64,000 bases of DNA from Saccharopolyspora hirsuta (GTDB lineage: Bacteria > Actinomycetota > Actinomycetes > Mycobacteriales > Pseudonocardiaceae), in assembly GCF_008630535.1 (NCBI RefSeq), contig NZ_VWPH01000003.1, forward strand, positions 124,001 to 188,000, given 5' to 3'. Each line of letters starts with the position of its first letter. Position 1 is the first letter of the stretch. Of the stretch, positions 8,010 to 16,157 are shown one piece after another. The notes beneath the pieces were generated by a model. It ran no database searches, was not told where the DNA came from, and saw nothing but the letters and a program-made list of their open reading frames with translations. The translations under genes were made by a program, and so were the position numbers.

Positions 8010-8488
8010 GCGAGCACGAGACCCGGATCGAGGCCGACGAGAAGGTCCCGACGATCGAGATCGTCCGGGAGTTCGACGCGGCCCCCGAGCGGGTGTTCCG
8101 CGCCCACGTCGACCCCGAGCTCTACGCGCAGTGGGTCGGCCCGCGGTCGCTGTCCACGCGGATCACGCGGTGGGACGCCCGCACCGGCGGCGAGTGGGCC
8201 TTCGCCAACGACCGCGACGGCGAGGAGATCGCCACGTTCTACGGCAGCTTCCACGAGGTGCGGCCGAACGAGCGGATCGTGTGGACCTTCACCTACGAGG
8301 GCCACCCCGACGTGGTCGCGCTGGAGACGCTGACCTTCGAGGCGCTCGAAGGCGGCCGCACCCGGCTGCGGACGCTGAGCGTGGTGGGGGACTTCGAGAC
8401 CCGCGACGGCATCATGGCCAGCGGCATGGACACCGGGGTCAACGAGGGCTACGACAAGCTCGACGAACTGCTCGCGAAAGACTCCTGA
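8006..8488 (+). CDS. SRPBCC (AHSA1/START-like) domain protein
   Basis: A 160-residue helix-grip protein: IVREFDAAPERVFRAHVDPELYAQWVGP opens the domain and FETRDGIMASGMDTGVNEGYDKLDELL closes it with the long C-terminal helix. The family binds hydrophobic ligands in a deep cavity. The start codon overlaps the stop of the ArsR gene (ATGA), an arrangement seen very often for ArsR/AHSA1 pairs, so ligand sensing or a small-molecule response is likely. No catalytic residues can be assigned. Confidence 0.93.
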   Translation: MSEHETRIEADEKVPTIEIVREFDAAPERVFRAHVDPELYAQWVGPRSLSTRITRWDARTGGEWAFANDRDGEEIATFYGSFHEVRPNERIVWTFTYEGHPDVVALETLTFEALEGGRTRLRTLSVVGDFETRDGIMASGMDTGVNEGYDKLDELLAKDS

Positions 8489-8489
8489 G

Positions 8490-9044
8490 ATGACGTCCCG
8501 CGCCCAGCAGCACGCGCACGACGCCGCCCGGTTCACCGAACTGGTGGACGCGGCCGACGACTGGTCGCGGCCCAGCCCGGTCACCGGGTGGACGGCACTC
8601 GACATCGTGAAACACCTGGTCGAGTGGTCCCGCGGCTTCCTGAGGGGCGCCGGGATCGAGCTCCCCGCCCTGGACGTGGCGGCTGATCCGGTCGCCGCCT
8701 GGAAGCAGCACGTCACCGACGTCCAGGCGATCCTCGACGACCCCGCCGGGCGGGTGCTCAGCAACCCGCACACCGGCGACAAACCGGTGGACGAGGCGAT
8801 CGACCAGTTCTACACGGCCGACGTCTGGATGCACACCTGGGATCTCGCCAAGGCGCTCGGCCGCGAGCCCGACCTGGGCGAGGAGCGCTGCCGCGCCGCG
8901 CTGGCGGCGATGAAGCCGATGGAGCAGGTGCTGCGCGACAGCGGGCAGTTCGGCCCGGCCGTGCCGGTCTCCGACGACGCCTCCGCGCAGGACGCGCTGA
9001 TGGCCTTCATCGGGCGCGATCCGTCCTGGTCCGCGGACGACTGA
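8490..9044 (+). CDS. TIGR03086-type metal-binding DinB/maleylpyruvate-isomerase-fold protein
   Basis: A 184-residue protein of the mycothiol-dependent maleylpyruvate isomerase/DinB_2 superfamily. It has the VTGWTALDIVKHLVEWSRGF segment, in which the histidine would bind a metal, and the DVWMHTWDLAKALGREPDLGEE block typical of the TIGR03086 group. Members often use or are suspected to use mycothiol. It starts 1 base after the SRPBCC stop, so it is the third gene of the ArsR-controlled operon, and is followed at once by a perfect terminator hairpin. Confidence 0.9.
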   Translation: MTSRAQQHAHDAARFTELVDAADDWSRPSPVTGWTALDIVKHLVEWSRGFLRGAGIELPALDVAADPVAAWKQHVTDVQAILDDPAGRVLSNPHTGDKPVDEAIDQFYTADVWMHTWDLAKALGREPDLGEERCRAALAAMKPMEQVLRDSGQFGPAVPVSDDASAQDALMAFIGRDPSWSADD

Positions 9045-9074
9045 GGGCCTGTCCGGCGCACGCCGGACAGGCCC
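9045..9074 (+). terminator. Perfect 14-bp hairpin terminator of the ArsR operon
   Basis: GGGCCTGTCCGGCG pairs exactly with CGCCGGACAGGCCC across a 2-base loop, starting on the base after the stop codon. The convergent DUF1062 gene ends 7 bases further, so it may serve both. Confidence 0.9.
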
Positions 9075-9080
9075 CACCGC

Positions 9081-9629
9081 TCATGGTTTGAGCAGGAAGG
9101 TGAAGCCGCCGGAGAGCTTGCCGCTCAACCGGACCGCCGAGACGAGACTCCCCTCGTCGATCAGCCGCTCGACCTCGGCTCGCGAGAAGCCGAAACCGTC
9201 CGCGATCAGCCGCACCGGCCGGACGGGGATCCGCGCCGCGAAGCGGACCGCGACGTCGATCGCCTCGTCCGCCGGCCGCTCCGATCCGCCGGTCTCCAGC
9301 CGCCAGGCACCCTTCCAGTCCAGGGCGACGCGGTTGCGCCGCTGCACGACCGGATCCTGAAGCAGCTCGGCCGCCAGGTCGGGATCGTTGTCGTGCAGCC
9401 GGTCCAGGAGCTCGGGTCGCACGGAGCGCACGTGCGCCCGCTCCAGGACCGTGAGCTTCGCGGTGTCCCCGCACCCCTCGCACAGCACGAGGAGCCAGGC
9501 GTCGAGGAGCTTGTGGTTGGCGTTGACGCGAAATTTGCCGTTGGCCCGGAACCGCTCGGATTCGCACGCGTGGCAGCGACGACGAACGAGCGGCAGGCAG
9601 GTGGGCACGACCATCCAGTTGATGAGCAC
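9081..9629 (-). CDS. DUF1062 family protein
   Basis: A 182-residue protein with the DUF1062 pattern: WMVVPTCLPLVRRRCHACESERFRANGKFRVNAN, a LDAWLL...CEGCGDTAKLTV segment and a C-terminal FSRAEVERLIDEGSL S4-like RNA-binding-type motif. Cysteine pairs CHAC and CEGC form a likely zinc ribbon. Function is unknown. GTG 9629 is chosen because AGGTG stands 7 bases before it and the family opens with a short lead before VPTCLP; an ATG 15 bases downstream is possible. It converges on the ArsR operon. Confidence 0.85.
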   Translation of the reverse strand: MLINWMVVPTCLPLVRRRCHACESERFRANGKFRVNANHKLLDAWLLVLCEGCGDTAKLTVLERAHVRSVRPELLDRLHDNDPDLAAELLQDPVVQRRNRVALDWKGAWRLETGGSERPADEAIDVAVRFAARIPVRPVRLIADGFGFSRAEVERLIDEGSLVSAVRLSGKLSGGFTFLLKP

Positions 9630-9939
9630 AGAAGTACACCTGTTCCAGTGAGAAATCCGCAGCAAGAAGAAGCGCGGCGCAGATGCGCGACGCGCGACGA
9701 ATCAGCGCTCGGGAGGTCTCACTTGATGTACAACGGCCACGCCCTCAGCTAGACAACTCGGCCCGGCAGCAGAGTAGTGACGCACAGCCGTGCAGATCCA
9801 CTGATTTTCCGCACCCCTCCGCCCAGCACCCTTGACTGATACCCCTATGGGGTATATAACCCTCCCGGGAGCGATACCCCCTATGGGTATATGAACCGCA
9901 GTGCTCGACGGTGACTGCGGTGCGCGGGAGGAGACGGGC
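9630..9939. other. Intergenic region between DUF1062 gene and MFS exporter
   Basis: This 310-base stretch holds no convincing gene. It contains the promoters of the divergent neighbours; the MFS side has a well-formed promoter with two copper-type operators at 9832-9890. Confidence 0.6.
9832..9890 (+). promoter_or_regulatory. Promoter with two CsoR-type operators
   Basis: TTGACT (9832-9837) and TATAAC (9855-9860) are 17 bases apart. ATACCCCTATGGGGTAT (9839-9855), a near-perfect palindrome, fills the spacer, and ATACCCCCTATGGGTAT (9874-9890) follows the -10 box. Both match the ATACCC-n-GGGTAT operator known for copper-sensing CsoR of Streptomyces. No csoR gene is adjacent. Confidence 0.8.
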
Positions 9940-11310
9940 ATGGGGCTGTTCGCGATTCGCGACTACCGGCGGCTGTTCAGCGCTCAGGTCATCGCGCTGT
10001 TCGGCACCGGCCTGGCCACCGTCGCGCTGGGCCTGCTCGCGTACGAGCTCGCCGGACCGCGCGCCGGAGCGGTGCTGGCGACCGCGCTGACGATCAAGAT
10101 GGTGGCGTACGTGGTCGTCGCCCCGCTCGCGGCCGCGTACGTCGACCGCCTGCCCAGGCGCTGGTTCCTCACAATCCTCGACGTGGTCCGCGCCCTGGTG
10201 GTGATCGCGCTGCCGTTCGTCACCGAGGTGTGGCAGATCTACGTGCTGATCGGGGTCCTGCAGACCGCGTCGGCGGCGTTCACCCCGACGTTCCAGGCGG
10301 TCATCCCCGACATCGTGACCGGGGAGGCCGACTACACCCGCGCCCTGTCCGCGTCACAGGTCGCCTCGACCATGGAGAGCCTGCTGAGCCCGGTGCTGGC
10401 GGCGGTGGCGCTCACCTTCATGTCGTTCAACCTGCTGTTCCTCGGCACGTCCGCCGGGTTCGCGGTGTCCGCGCTGCTGGTCCTGTCCACCCGCATCCCC
10501 GATGCGCGCCCCAGCGCCCGCGCGAACGCCTGGGACCGGGCGGTGTCGGGCATCCGCACCTTCGCGACCACGTCGAGCCTGCGCGGTGTCATGGCGCTGA
10601 ACCTGGTGGTCGCGGCCGTCGGCTCCATCGTGGTCGTCAACACCGTGAACTACGTCCGCGACGTCCTCGGCGGCACCCAGTCCGACGTGGCCTGGACGCT
10701 CGCCGCCTCCGGCACGGGAACGCTGCTGGTGGCGCTCGTCCTGCCGCGAGTCCTGGACCGGGTGGCGGACCGCTCCGCGATGCTCACCGGCGCCGCGGTG
10801 CTGCTGCTCGCGATCGGCGCGGCGGTCGCGATGTCCGCGACGGGCCTCGCGGCGGCGCTGCCTACCGGGGTGATCTGGGTGGCGGTCGGCGGCGGCATGG
10901 CGCTGATCATCACGCCGACCGGCCGGGTGCTCCGCCGAGCGGTCGCCCCCGCCGGAATCCCGGAGGTCTTCGCCGCCCAGTTCTCCCTCTCCCACCTGGC
11001 CTGGCTGATCACCTACCCGATCGCAGGCTGGGTAGCCACCCAAGCGGACTTCACGACCACCTGGCTCGTCCTCGCAACCCTGGCCGTGATCGGAGCAACC
11101 ACAGCCCTGACGGTCTGGCCGAGCGACGAGAAGGCCGAGGCCCGCAAGACCGCCGACCGCACCGCGAAGCCCGGAGCCGCAGCGGCCCACAAGACCGAGA
11201 ACCGCGACCTCGTCACGGTGACGGCCGCCAGGCCCGAAACCCAAGAAGACGCGGAAGCGGCAGAAGGCACCCTCGCAACAAGCCAGTGCTCCTGCGTCCG
11301 CACGGTCTGA
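9940..11310 (+). CDS. MFS exporter (EntS/MFS_3-like) behind CsoR-type operators
   Basis: A 456-residue transporter opening GLFAIRDYRRLFSAQVIALFGTGLATVALGLLAYELAG, the MFS_3 entry shared with enterobactin exporter EntS. Hydrophobic helices fill residues 1-400; then a charged 60-residue tail ends in a CSC motif (SQCSCVRTV), unusual for this family and able to bind thiophilic metal. ATG 9940 follows GGGAGGAG. The promoter holds two CsoR-type copper operators, so copper- or persulfide-induced expression is likely. Whether it exports copper, a copper ligand such as a metallophore, or something else cannot be seen. Confidence 0.85.
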   Translation: MGLFAIRDYRRLFSAQVIALFGTGLATVALGLLAYELAGPRAGAVLATALTIKMVAYVVVAPLAAAYVDRLPRRWFLTILDVVRALVVIALPFVTEVWQIYVLIGVLQTASAAFTPTFQAVIPDIVTGEADYTRALSASQVASTMESLLSPVLAAVALTFMSFNLLFLGTSAGFAVSALLVLSTRIPDARPSARANAWDRAVSGIRTFATTSSLRGVMALNLVVAAVGSIVVVNTVNYVRDVLGGTQSDVAWTLAASGTGTLLVALVLPRVLDRVADRSAMLTGAAVLLLAIGAAVAMSATGLAAALPTGVIWVAVGGGMALIITPTGRVLRRAVAPAGIPEVFAAQFSLSHLAWLITYPIAGWVATQADFTTTWLVLATLAVIGATTALTVWPSDEKAEARKTADRTAKPGAAAAHKTENRDLVTVTAARPETQEDAEAAEGTLATSQCSCVRTV

Positions 11311-11326
11311 GGCAGCCCGATGAACA

Positions 11327-11361
11327 AAGCGGGCCTCCCGCCGCGAGCGAGAGGCCCGCTT
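11327..11361 (+). terminator. Terminator of MFS exporter
   Basis: AAGCGGGCCTC (11327-11337) pairs with GAGGCCCGCTT (11351-11361), 16 bases after the MFS stop. Confidence 0.85.
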
Positions 11362-11407
11362 CCCCATGTGAGGAGCAGCACGTTTCCGACCACAACCCAA
11401 AAAAGCA

Positions 11408-11434
11408 GGAAACCCCCTGCGTGAGGGGGTTTCC
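11408..11434 (-). terminator. Terminator downstream of tRNA-Arg
   Basis: GGAAACCCCC and GGGGGTTTCC form a 10-bp stem around a 7-base loop, 19 bases beyond the 3' end of the minus-strand tRNA-Arg. Confidence 0.8.
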
Positions 11435-11452
11435 AGCTGTCTCGACCAGACG

Positions 11453-11525
11453 CGCGCCCGTAGGGATTCGAACCCCAAACCTTCTGATCCGTAGTCAGAT
11501 GCTCTATCCGTTGAGCTACGGGCGC
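11453..11525 (-). tRNA. tRNA-Arg (anticodon ACG)
   Basis: The minus strand folds as a 73-base tRNA: acceptor GCGCCCG/CGGGCGC, D arm with TAGCTCAACGGATAGAGC, anticodon arm TCTGA-CTACGGA-TCAGA giving ACG, and T arm GGTTCGAATCC. CCA is not encoded. Confidence 0.97.
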
Positions 11526-11566
11526 TTGTTCAATTGTGGGCCCCCACCTTACGGCGGGAACCGCTG

Positions 11567-11656
11567 CGGAGGCTCCGGGATTTGAACCCGGGAGGGGGCG
11601 TAACCCCCAACCGCATTAGCAGTGCGGCGCCATAGACCAGACTAGGCGAAGCCTCC
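11567..11656 (-). tRNA. tRNA-Ser (anticodon GCT)
   Basis: A 90-base class II tRNA on the minus strand with acceptor GGAGGCT/AGCCTCC, anticodon loop CTGCTAA, a long variable arm (GTTGGGGGTTACGCCCCC) and T loop TTCAAAT. It lies 41 bases upstream of tRNA-Arg on the same strand. Confidence 0.97.
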
Positions 11657-11703
11657 CGGCGTCCTTCGCGGCCACCGGAGAAAAGACTACACGCCCCGTT
11701 CAA

Positions 11704-11718
11704 CCCCTTTGCAAGGGG
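11704..11718 (-). terminator. Short hairpin after acetoacetyl-CoA synthetase
   Basis: CCCCTT-tgc-AAGGGG forms a small GC stem 18 bases beyond the stop of the minus-strand gene. Confidence 0.5.
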
Positions 11719-11736
11719 GGTCCACTTGAGCCGCGA

Positions 11737-13728
11737 TCAGCCCCTCAGGTGCTCGCTGAGCTGCACGAACGGGTCCAGGGCCGCCGGGTTCTGCAGGGCG
11801 TCGCGGCTGACCGCGCGGTCCGGCGGGGTGCCCGCGAGGATCTTCTTCACCGGCACCTCCAGCTTCTTGCCGTTCAGGGTGCGCGGCACCTCGTCCACGA
11901 CGATGAAGCGGTTCGGCACGTGGCGGGGTGAGAGCTCGCTGCGCAGCGCGGCCTCGAGCGCGGGCTGGACGTCGGCCAGCGATGCGTCCTCGGCGAGGAC
12001 CAGGAAGCACAGGAGCTCGCCGTCGGTCTCCCCGGCGCCGGAGGTGTCGATCACCAGCGAGTCGACGATCTGCTCGAAGCCCTCCACCACCCGGTAGAAC
12101 TCCGCGGTGCCCATCCGGACGCCGCCGCGGTTGAGCGTCGAGTCGCTGCGGCCGTAGATCACCACCGAGCCGCGGCCGGTCAGCCGCACCCAGTCGCCGT
12201 GCCGCCAGACGCCGGGGAACGCGTCGAAGTAGGCCTCGCGCAGCCGCGAGCCGTCCGGGTCGTTCCAGAAGAGCACCGGCATGGTCGGCATCGGCTTGGT
12301 CAGCACCAGCTCGCCGACCTCCTCGTGCAGCTCCGCGCCGCGCTCGTCGTAGGAGGCCACCGCGGCGCCGAGCATCGGGCAGGAGATCTCGCCCAGCCAC
12401 ACCGGGACGTCCGGGGACGAGCCCACGAACGCGGTGCACACGTCGGTGCCGCCGGAGACGCTGGCGATCTGCACGTCCGCGTCGATCGCGTCGGCCACCC
12501 AGCGGAAGCCGTCGGTGCTCAGCGGCGCGCCGGTGGAGCCGACCGCGCGCAGCGCCGAGAGGTCGAAGTCGTCCTTCGGGCGCAGGCCGTGCTTGAGGCA
12601 GCTCTGGATGAACGGGGCCGAGGTGCCGAAGAAGCTGACCCGGCTCCGGGCCGCCAGCTCCCACAGCACCGACAGCGACGGGTAGCCGGGGCTGCCGTCG
12701 AACAGCACCACCGCGGTGCCGTTCAGCAGGCCGCCGACCAGGAAGTTCCACATCATCCAGCCGGTCGTGGTGAACCAGAAGAACCGGTCGCCGGGACCGA
12801 GGTCGCAGTGCAGCCCGATGGCCTTCAGGTGCTCCAGGACCATGCCGCCGTGGCCGTGCACGATGCCCTTGGGCAGGCCGGTGGTGCCCGAGGAGTACAG
12901 CACCCACAGCGGGTGGTCGAACGGCACCGCGTCGAACTCCAGCGGTGCGCCGCGGTGCTGCGCGAGCAGGTCGTCCCAGCTGAGCGCGCCCTCCAGCGAC
13001 CCGCCGCCGACGTAGTCGACCAGCACCGTCGCGGTCAGGCCCGGCATCGCCCCGCGCAGCCGGTCCACCGTGGGACGGACGTCGAAGGAGCGGCCGCCGT
13101 AGTGGTAGCCGTCGACCGCGATCAGCACCTTCGGCTCGATCTGCACGAACCGGTCCGCCACCGCCCGCGCGCCGAAGTCCGGCGAGCACGACGACCAGGT
13201 GGCGCCGAGGCTGGCCGCGGCGAGGAACGCCACCAGCGTCTCGGGGCAGTTCGGCGCCAGCGCGGCGACCCGGTCGCCGGTCCGCACGCCCAGGTCCACC
13301 AGCGCCGCGCGGGCCGCCGCCACGCGGGCCCGCAGCTCGCCGTAGGTGATCTCCTCGGTGCGGCCGTCCTCGCGGGCGAAGATCACCGCGAGGTCCTCGT
13401 CTCCCTTGCCCGCGCCCTCGCGCAGGGCGTGCTCCGCGTAGTTCAGCGTCGCGCCGGGGAACCACTCCGCGCCCGGCATCACCTCGGCGGTCAGCACCCG
13501 GTCTGCGGGGTGGTGGAAGCGGACGTCGAAGAAGTCCGCGATCGCGGCCCAGAAGCCGCGCAGGTCGGACACCGACCACTCCCACAGCGCCCGGTAGTCG
13601 GGCAGGTCGAGATCGCGCTCGGCGCGCAGCCAGTCGCGGAACGCGGCCATCCGGCTGGCGGCCACGCGCTCGTCGCTCGGCTGCCACAGCACTTCGGGGT
13701 TCGAGGCGGGTTCGGTGCGCGAGGTCAT
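11737..13728 (-). CDS. Acetoacetyl-CoA synthetase (acetoacetate--CoA ligase)
   Basis: A 663-residue adenylate-forming enzyme whose length and pattern fit acetoacetyl-CoA synthetase rather than acetyl-CoA synthetase. It has the N-terminal ACS extension (DLRGFWAAIADFFDV), the AMP-binding loop YSSGTTGLPKGIVHGHGG near residue 280, the later GWMMWNFLVGGL and SVSGGTDVCTAF segments, GDWVRLTGRGSVVIYGRSD (hinge) and the C-terminal lysine motif RTLNGKKLEVPVKKIL. It converts acetoacetate, ATP and CoA to acetoacetyl-CoA, for ketone-body or leucine-catabolite use or for polyketide/isoprenoid precursor supply. It stands alone, with repeat copy A upstream of its promoter. Confidence 0.95.
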   Translation of the reverse strand: MTSRTEPASNPEVLWQPSDERVAASRMAAFRDWLRAERDLDLPDYRALWEWSVSDLRGFWAAIADFFDVRFHHPADRVLTAEVMPGAEWFPGATLNYAEHALREGAGKGDEDLAVIFAREDGRTEEITYGELRARVAAARAALVDLGVRTGDRVAALAPNCPETLVAFLAAASLGATWSSCSPDFGARAVADRFVQIEPKVLIAVDGYHYGGRSFDVRPTVDRLRGAMPGLTATVLVDYVGGGSLEGALSWDDLLAQHRGAPLEFDAVPFDHPLWVLYSSGTTGLPKGIVHGHGGMVLEHLKAIGLHCDLGPGDRFFWFTTTGWMMWNFLVGGLLNGTAVVLFDGSPGYPSLSVLWELAARSRVSFFGTSAPFIQSCLKHGLRPKDDFDLSALRAVGSTGAPLSTDGFRWVADAIDADVQIASVSGGTDVCTAFVGSSPDVPVWLGEISCPMLGAAVASYDERGAELHEEVGELVLTKPMPTMPVLFWNDPDGSRLREAYFDAFPGVWRHGDWVRLTGRGSVVIYGRSDSTLNRGGVRMGTAEFYRVVEGFEQIVDSLVIDTSGAGETDGELLCFLVLAEDASLADVQPALEAALRSELSPRHVPNRFIVVDEVPRTLNGKKLEVPVKKILAGTPPDRAVSRDALQNPAALDPFVQLSEHLRG

Positions 13729-13818
13729 GCGCTCTTTCTAAAACACCGCACCCCCACCCAGCCACCCCTGTGAGCTGCTCGTTTCCGGGGCGCGCTCCCA
13801 TCGCCCGTCCGGAGATCG

Positions 13819-14115
13819 CGCGATTTCAATGGAAATCAGAGGTCCGATTTCCATTGAAATTGTTCATCCTGCCCGTGGACCGCAGCCGCGAAGGGCGACC
13901 GGCACCGATCGCAAGGTGTCGCATGCGCCGCAGGCGCATAACCCACCCTCGCAACCGGCACCGCCGCGGGTTCTCAGCGTTCGCCTGGCGAGGACGGCCC
14001 TGACGCCGCGTATGGACATGCACAAGTCAGGGCACCCACAGCCAGGCGGGCACTGAGGTTCCGCCACCGGCACCGCCACGCAGAACGAGGGTGGAAAAAC
14101 CTCACTGAAATCGCG
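13819..14115 (+). repeat. Dispersed structured repeat, copy A (about 297 bp)
   Basis: A full copy of the dispersed element. It begins with a palindrome (CGCGATTTCAATGG... at 13819 and its partner ending near 13861), carries the conserved core with CGCCGCAGGCGC, the TCGCCTGGCGA hairpin and the GAGG..CCTC stem, and ends TGAAATCGCG (14106-14115), complementary to its own first 10 bases. It lies between the end of the DLH-like gene and the acetoacetyl-CoA synthetase promoter. Confidence 0.85.
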
Positions 14116-14135
14116 GGCGGTCGTCCGCAGGTGGG

Positions 14136-14798
14136 TCAGCGGAGGTGGTGGTCGAGCCAGTTGCGGGCGCGGCGCCAGGCCTCGGCCGCCGCATCCGGGT
14201 CGCGGTCGAAGCGGTGGCCCGCGCCCGGGTAGCGGACCACGTCGGTCACCGCCGACGCCGTGTCCGCGACCTCCCGGAGCTTGTCCACCTCGCCCGCGTC
14301 CACGCCCTCGTCGTCGCCGTACAGGCCGAGCCACGGGCAGGAGAGCTCGCCCGCGATCTCCACCAGCGGCGGCAGCTCGGCCGACAGCGGGTCGAGGATG
14401 CCCCGCCCGCCGACGCTGACCGCCGCGCCGAGGGTGCGGCTCGCGGCCACCACCAGCGCCGCGGTGCCGCCGATGTCGAAGCCGATCACGCCCTGCCGGT
14501 CGGTGGGCACGCCCTGGTCGGACAGCCACAGGAAGGACGCATCGGTGTCGGCCAGGATCGATTCGCCGGACAGCCGCCGGACCTGGCCGGGGTCGTCGCC
14601 GCGGTACAGGTGCGGGGCGACGGTGAGCCAGCCCTCCTCCGCCAGGGCGCTGCTCAGCTTGCGCACCCGGTCGGTGACCCCGCGGGCCTCGTGCAGGAAG
14701 ACGAGCCCGCCGCGCACCACGTTGTCCGGTTCGGCAACGGTGAGCCGCAGCTCGGTGCCGTCGGTGAGCGCGAGCGTCTCGGTCCGGGTTTCGGTCAT
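14136..14798 (-). CDS. Dienelactone-hydrolase-family protein with Asp at the nucleophile position
   Basis: A 220-residue alpha/beta hydrolase of the dienelactone hydrolase family: GLVFLHEARGVTDRVRKLSSALAEEGWLTVAPHLYRG carries the conserved glutamate, YGDDEGVD the acidic residue, and AGHRFDRD the catalytic histidine. The nucleophile elbow, normally GFCxGG, reads GFDIGG, so cysteine is replaced by aspartate. Aspartate nucleophiles are known in haloalkane dehalogenases and epoxide hydrolases of the same superfamily, but it could also be inactive. ATG 14798 is chosen because the 40 codons before it look non-coding. Confidence 0.88.
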   Translation of the reverse strand: MTETRTETLALTDGTELRLTVAEPDNVVRGGLVFLHEARGVTDRVRKLSSALAEEGWLTVAPHLYRGDDPGQVRRLSGESILADTDASFLWLSDQGVPTDRQGVIGFDIGGTAALVVAASRTLGAAVSVGGRGILDPLSAELPPLVEIAGELSCPWLGLYGDDEGVDAGEVDKLREVADTASAVTDVVRYPGAGHRFDRDPDAAAEAWRRARNWLDHHLR

Positions 14799-14981
14799 GC
14801 CGTGCAGGTAATCACGCCCAGGTGAACACCAGTCAACAACGTCATCCGGTCGGACCAGCGAGTACGTCACAAGATCACCGGAACGCGGCAACGGGTGGCA
14901 CTGACCGGAGTCGGACACGGGGCTGCTGCGCGCGGTCCCGGCGAGTTAACGTCAGCGTGACCGACCTCGAAGGAGTCGTAG

Positions 14982-16040
14982 ATGAGCGTGCGCACCCGTG
15001 CCGACCTCGATCAGCTGCCCGCTTACGTGGCGGGCCGGACCGTGCCCGGTTCGATCAAGCTGGCCAGCAACGAGGTTTCCGAGGGCCCGCTGCCCAGCGC
15101 GGTGGCGGCCATCAACCAGGCGGCCACCGAGGTGCACCGGTACCCGGACATGGGCGTCGGCCGGTTGACCGAGGCGCTGGCCGCGCACTACCGGGTCGAG
15201 CCGGAGCGGATCGCCGTCGGCTGCGGTTCGGTCGCGCTGTGCGAGCAGCTGGTGCAGGCCACCTGCACCGCCGCGGACGAGGTGATCTTCCCGTGGCGGT
15301 CGTTCGAGGCGTACCCGATCATCACGCAGGTCGTCGGCGCCAAGCAGGTGCGGGTGCCGCTGACCGGCGAGCACGCGCTGGACCTGGAGGCGATGCTCGC
15401 CGCGATCACCCCGGCCACCCGGCTGATGTTCGTGTGCACCCCGAACAACCCGACCGGCACGCTGCTGCGCAAGGCGGAGCTCGACGCGTTCCTGGACCGG
15501 GTGCCGGAGGACGTGCTGGTGGTCCTGGACGAGGCGTACTTCGAGTTCGTCAGCGACCCGGACGCCCCGGACGGCGTGGAGATCGCCCGCGAGCGCAGCA
15601 ACGTGGCCTCGATGCGCACCTTCTCCAAGGCCTACGGCCTGGCGGGTCTGCGCGTGGGCTATGCGATCGCGCCGCCGGAGGTCGCCGCGGCGCTGCGCAA
15701 GGTGATCATCCCGTTCAGCGTCAACGCCCTCGCGCAGGTCGCCGCGATCGCGTCCCTGGAGGCGCAGGACGAGCTCCGCAAGCGCTGCGCCAACGTGGTC
15801 GCGGAGCGCGAGCGGGTGCACCGCGAGCTGCTGGCCCTGGGCTACGAGGTCCCGGAGACCCAGGCGAACTTCGTCTGGCTGCCGCTGGGTGACCGCACCG
15901 CGGACTTCAACGAGCACTGCCTGCAGAACCGCGTCGTGGTCCGGGCGTTCGTGGGCGAGGGGGCGCGCGTGACGATCGGCCAGCCGGAGGAGAACGACGC
16001 GTTCCTGGCCGCCGCGCGGTCGTTCACCCGAGTGGCGTAG
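14982..16040 (+). CDS. pat: Aromatic-amino-acid/histidinol-phosphate aminotransferase (Pat/HisC2-like)
   Basis: A 352-residue fold type I PLP aminotransferase. The substrate arm is SIKLASNE, the Asp that holds the pyridine nitrogen is in LVVLDEAYFEF, the Schiff-base lysine in TFSKAYGLAGLRVGYAIA (about residue 218), and the carboxylate arginine follows near the end. It resembles actinobacterial Pat (M. tuberculosis Rv3772), which transaminates phenylpyruvate and related aromatics, more than biosynthetic HisC, which sits in his operons. ATG 14982 follows AAGGAG. It is monocistronic, ending in a perfect 15-bp terminator hairpin. Confidence 0.9.
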   Translation: MSVRTRADLDQLPAYVAGRTVPGSIKLASNEVSEGPLPSAVAAINQAATEVHRYPDMGVGRLTEALAAHYRVEPERIAVGCGSVALCEQLVQATCTAADEVIFPWRSFEAYPIITQVVGAKQVRVPLTGEHALDLEAMLAAITPATRLMFVCTPNNPTGTLLRKAELDAFLDRVPEDVLVVLDEAYFEFVSDPDAPDGVEIARERSNVASMRTFSKAYGLAGLRVGYAIAPPEVAAALRKVIIPFSVNALAQVAAIASLEAQDELRKRCANVVAERERVHRELLALGYEVPETQANFVWLPLGDRTADFNEHCLQNRVVVRAFVGEGARVTIGQPEENDAFLAAARSFTRVA

Positions 16041-16053
16041 TGACTTTTCCCGG

Positions 16054-16087
16054 GTTCGGCGCATCCGGTTCCCCGGATGCGCCGAAC
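16054..16087 (+). terminator. Perfect 15-bp terminator hairpin after pat
   Basis: GTTCGGCGCATCCGG (16054-16068) and its exact complement (16073-16087) around TTCC, 14 bases beyond the stop. Confidence 0.92.
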
Positions 16088-16157
16088 TTGCCCCGTGCAT
16101 GATCATCATCCGCTGTCGCGCGCGTAGGGTCGGCCCCGCGGGCGAAGCAAGACATCC

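Noticed and set aside
13829..14056. Short frames inside the dispersed repeat with similar translations in copies A, C and D
   Set aside because: One-base indels between copies shift the frame and start and stop positions differ, so a conserved protein is not supported.
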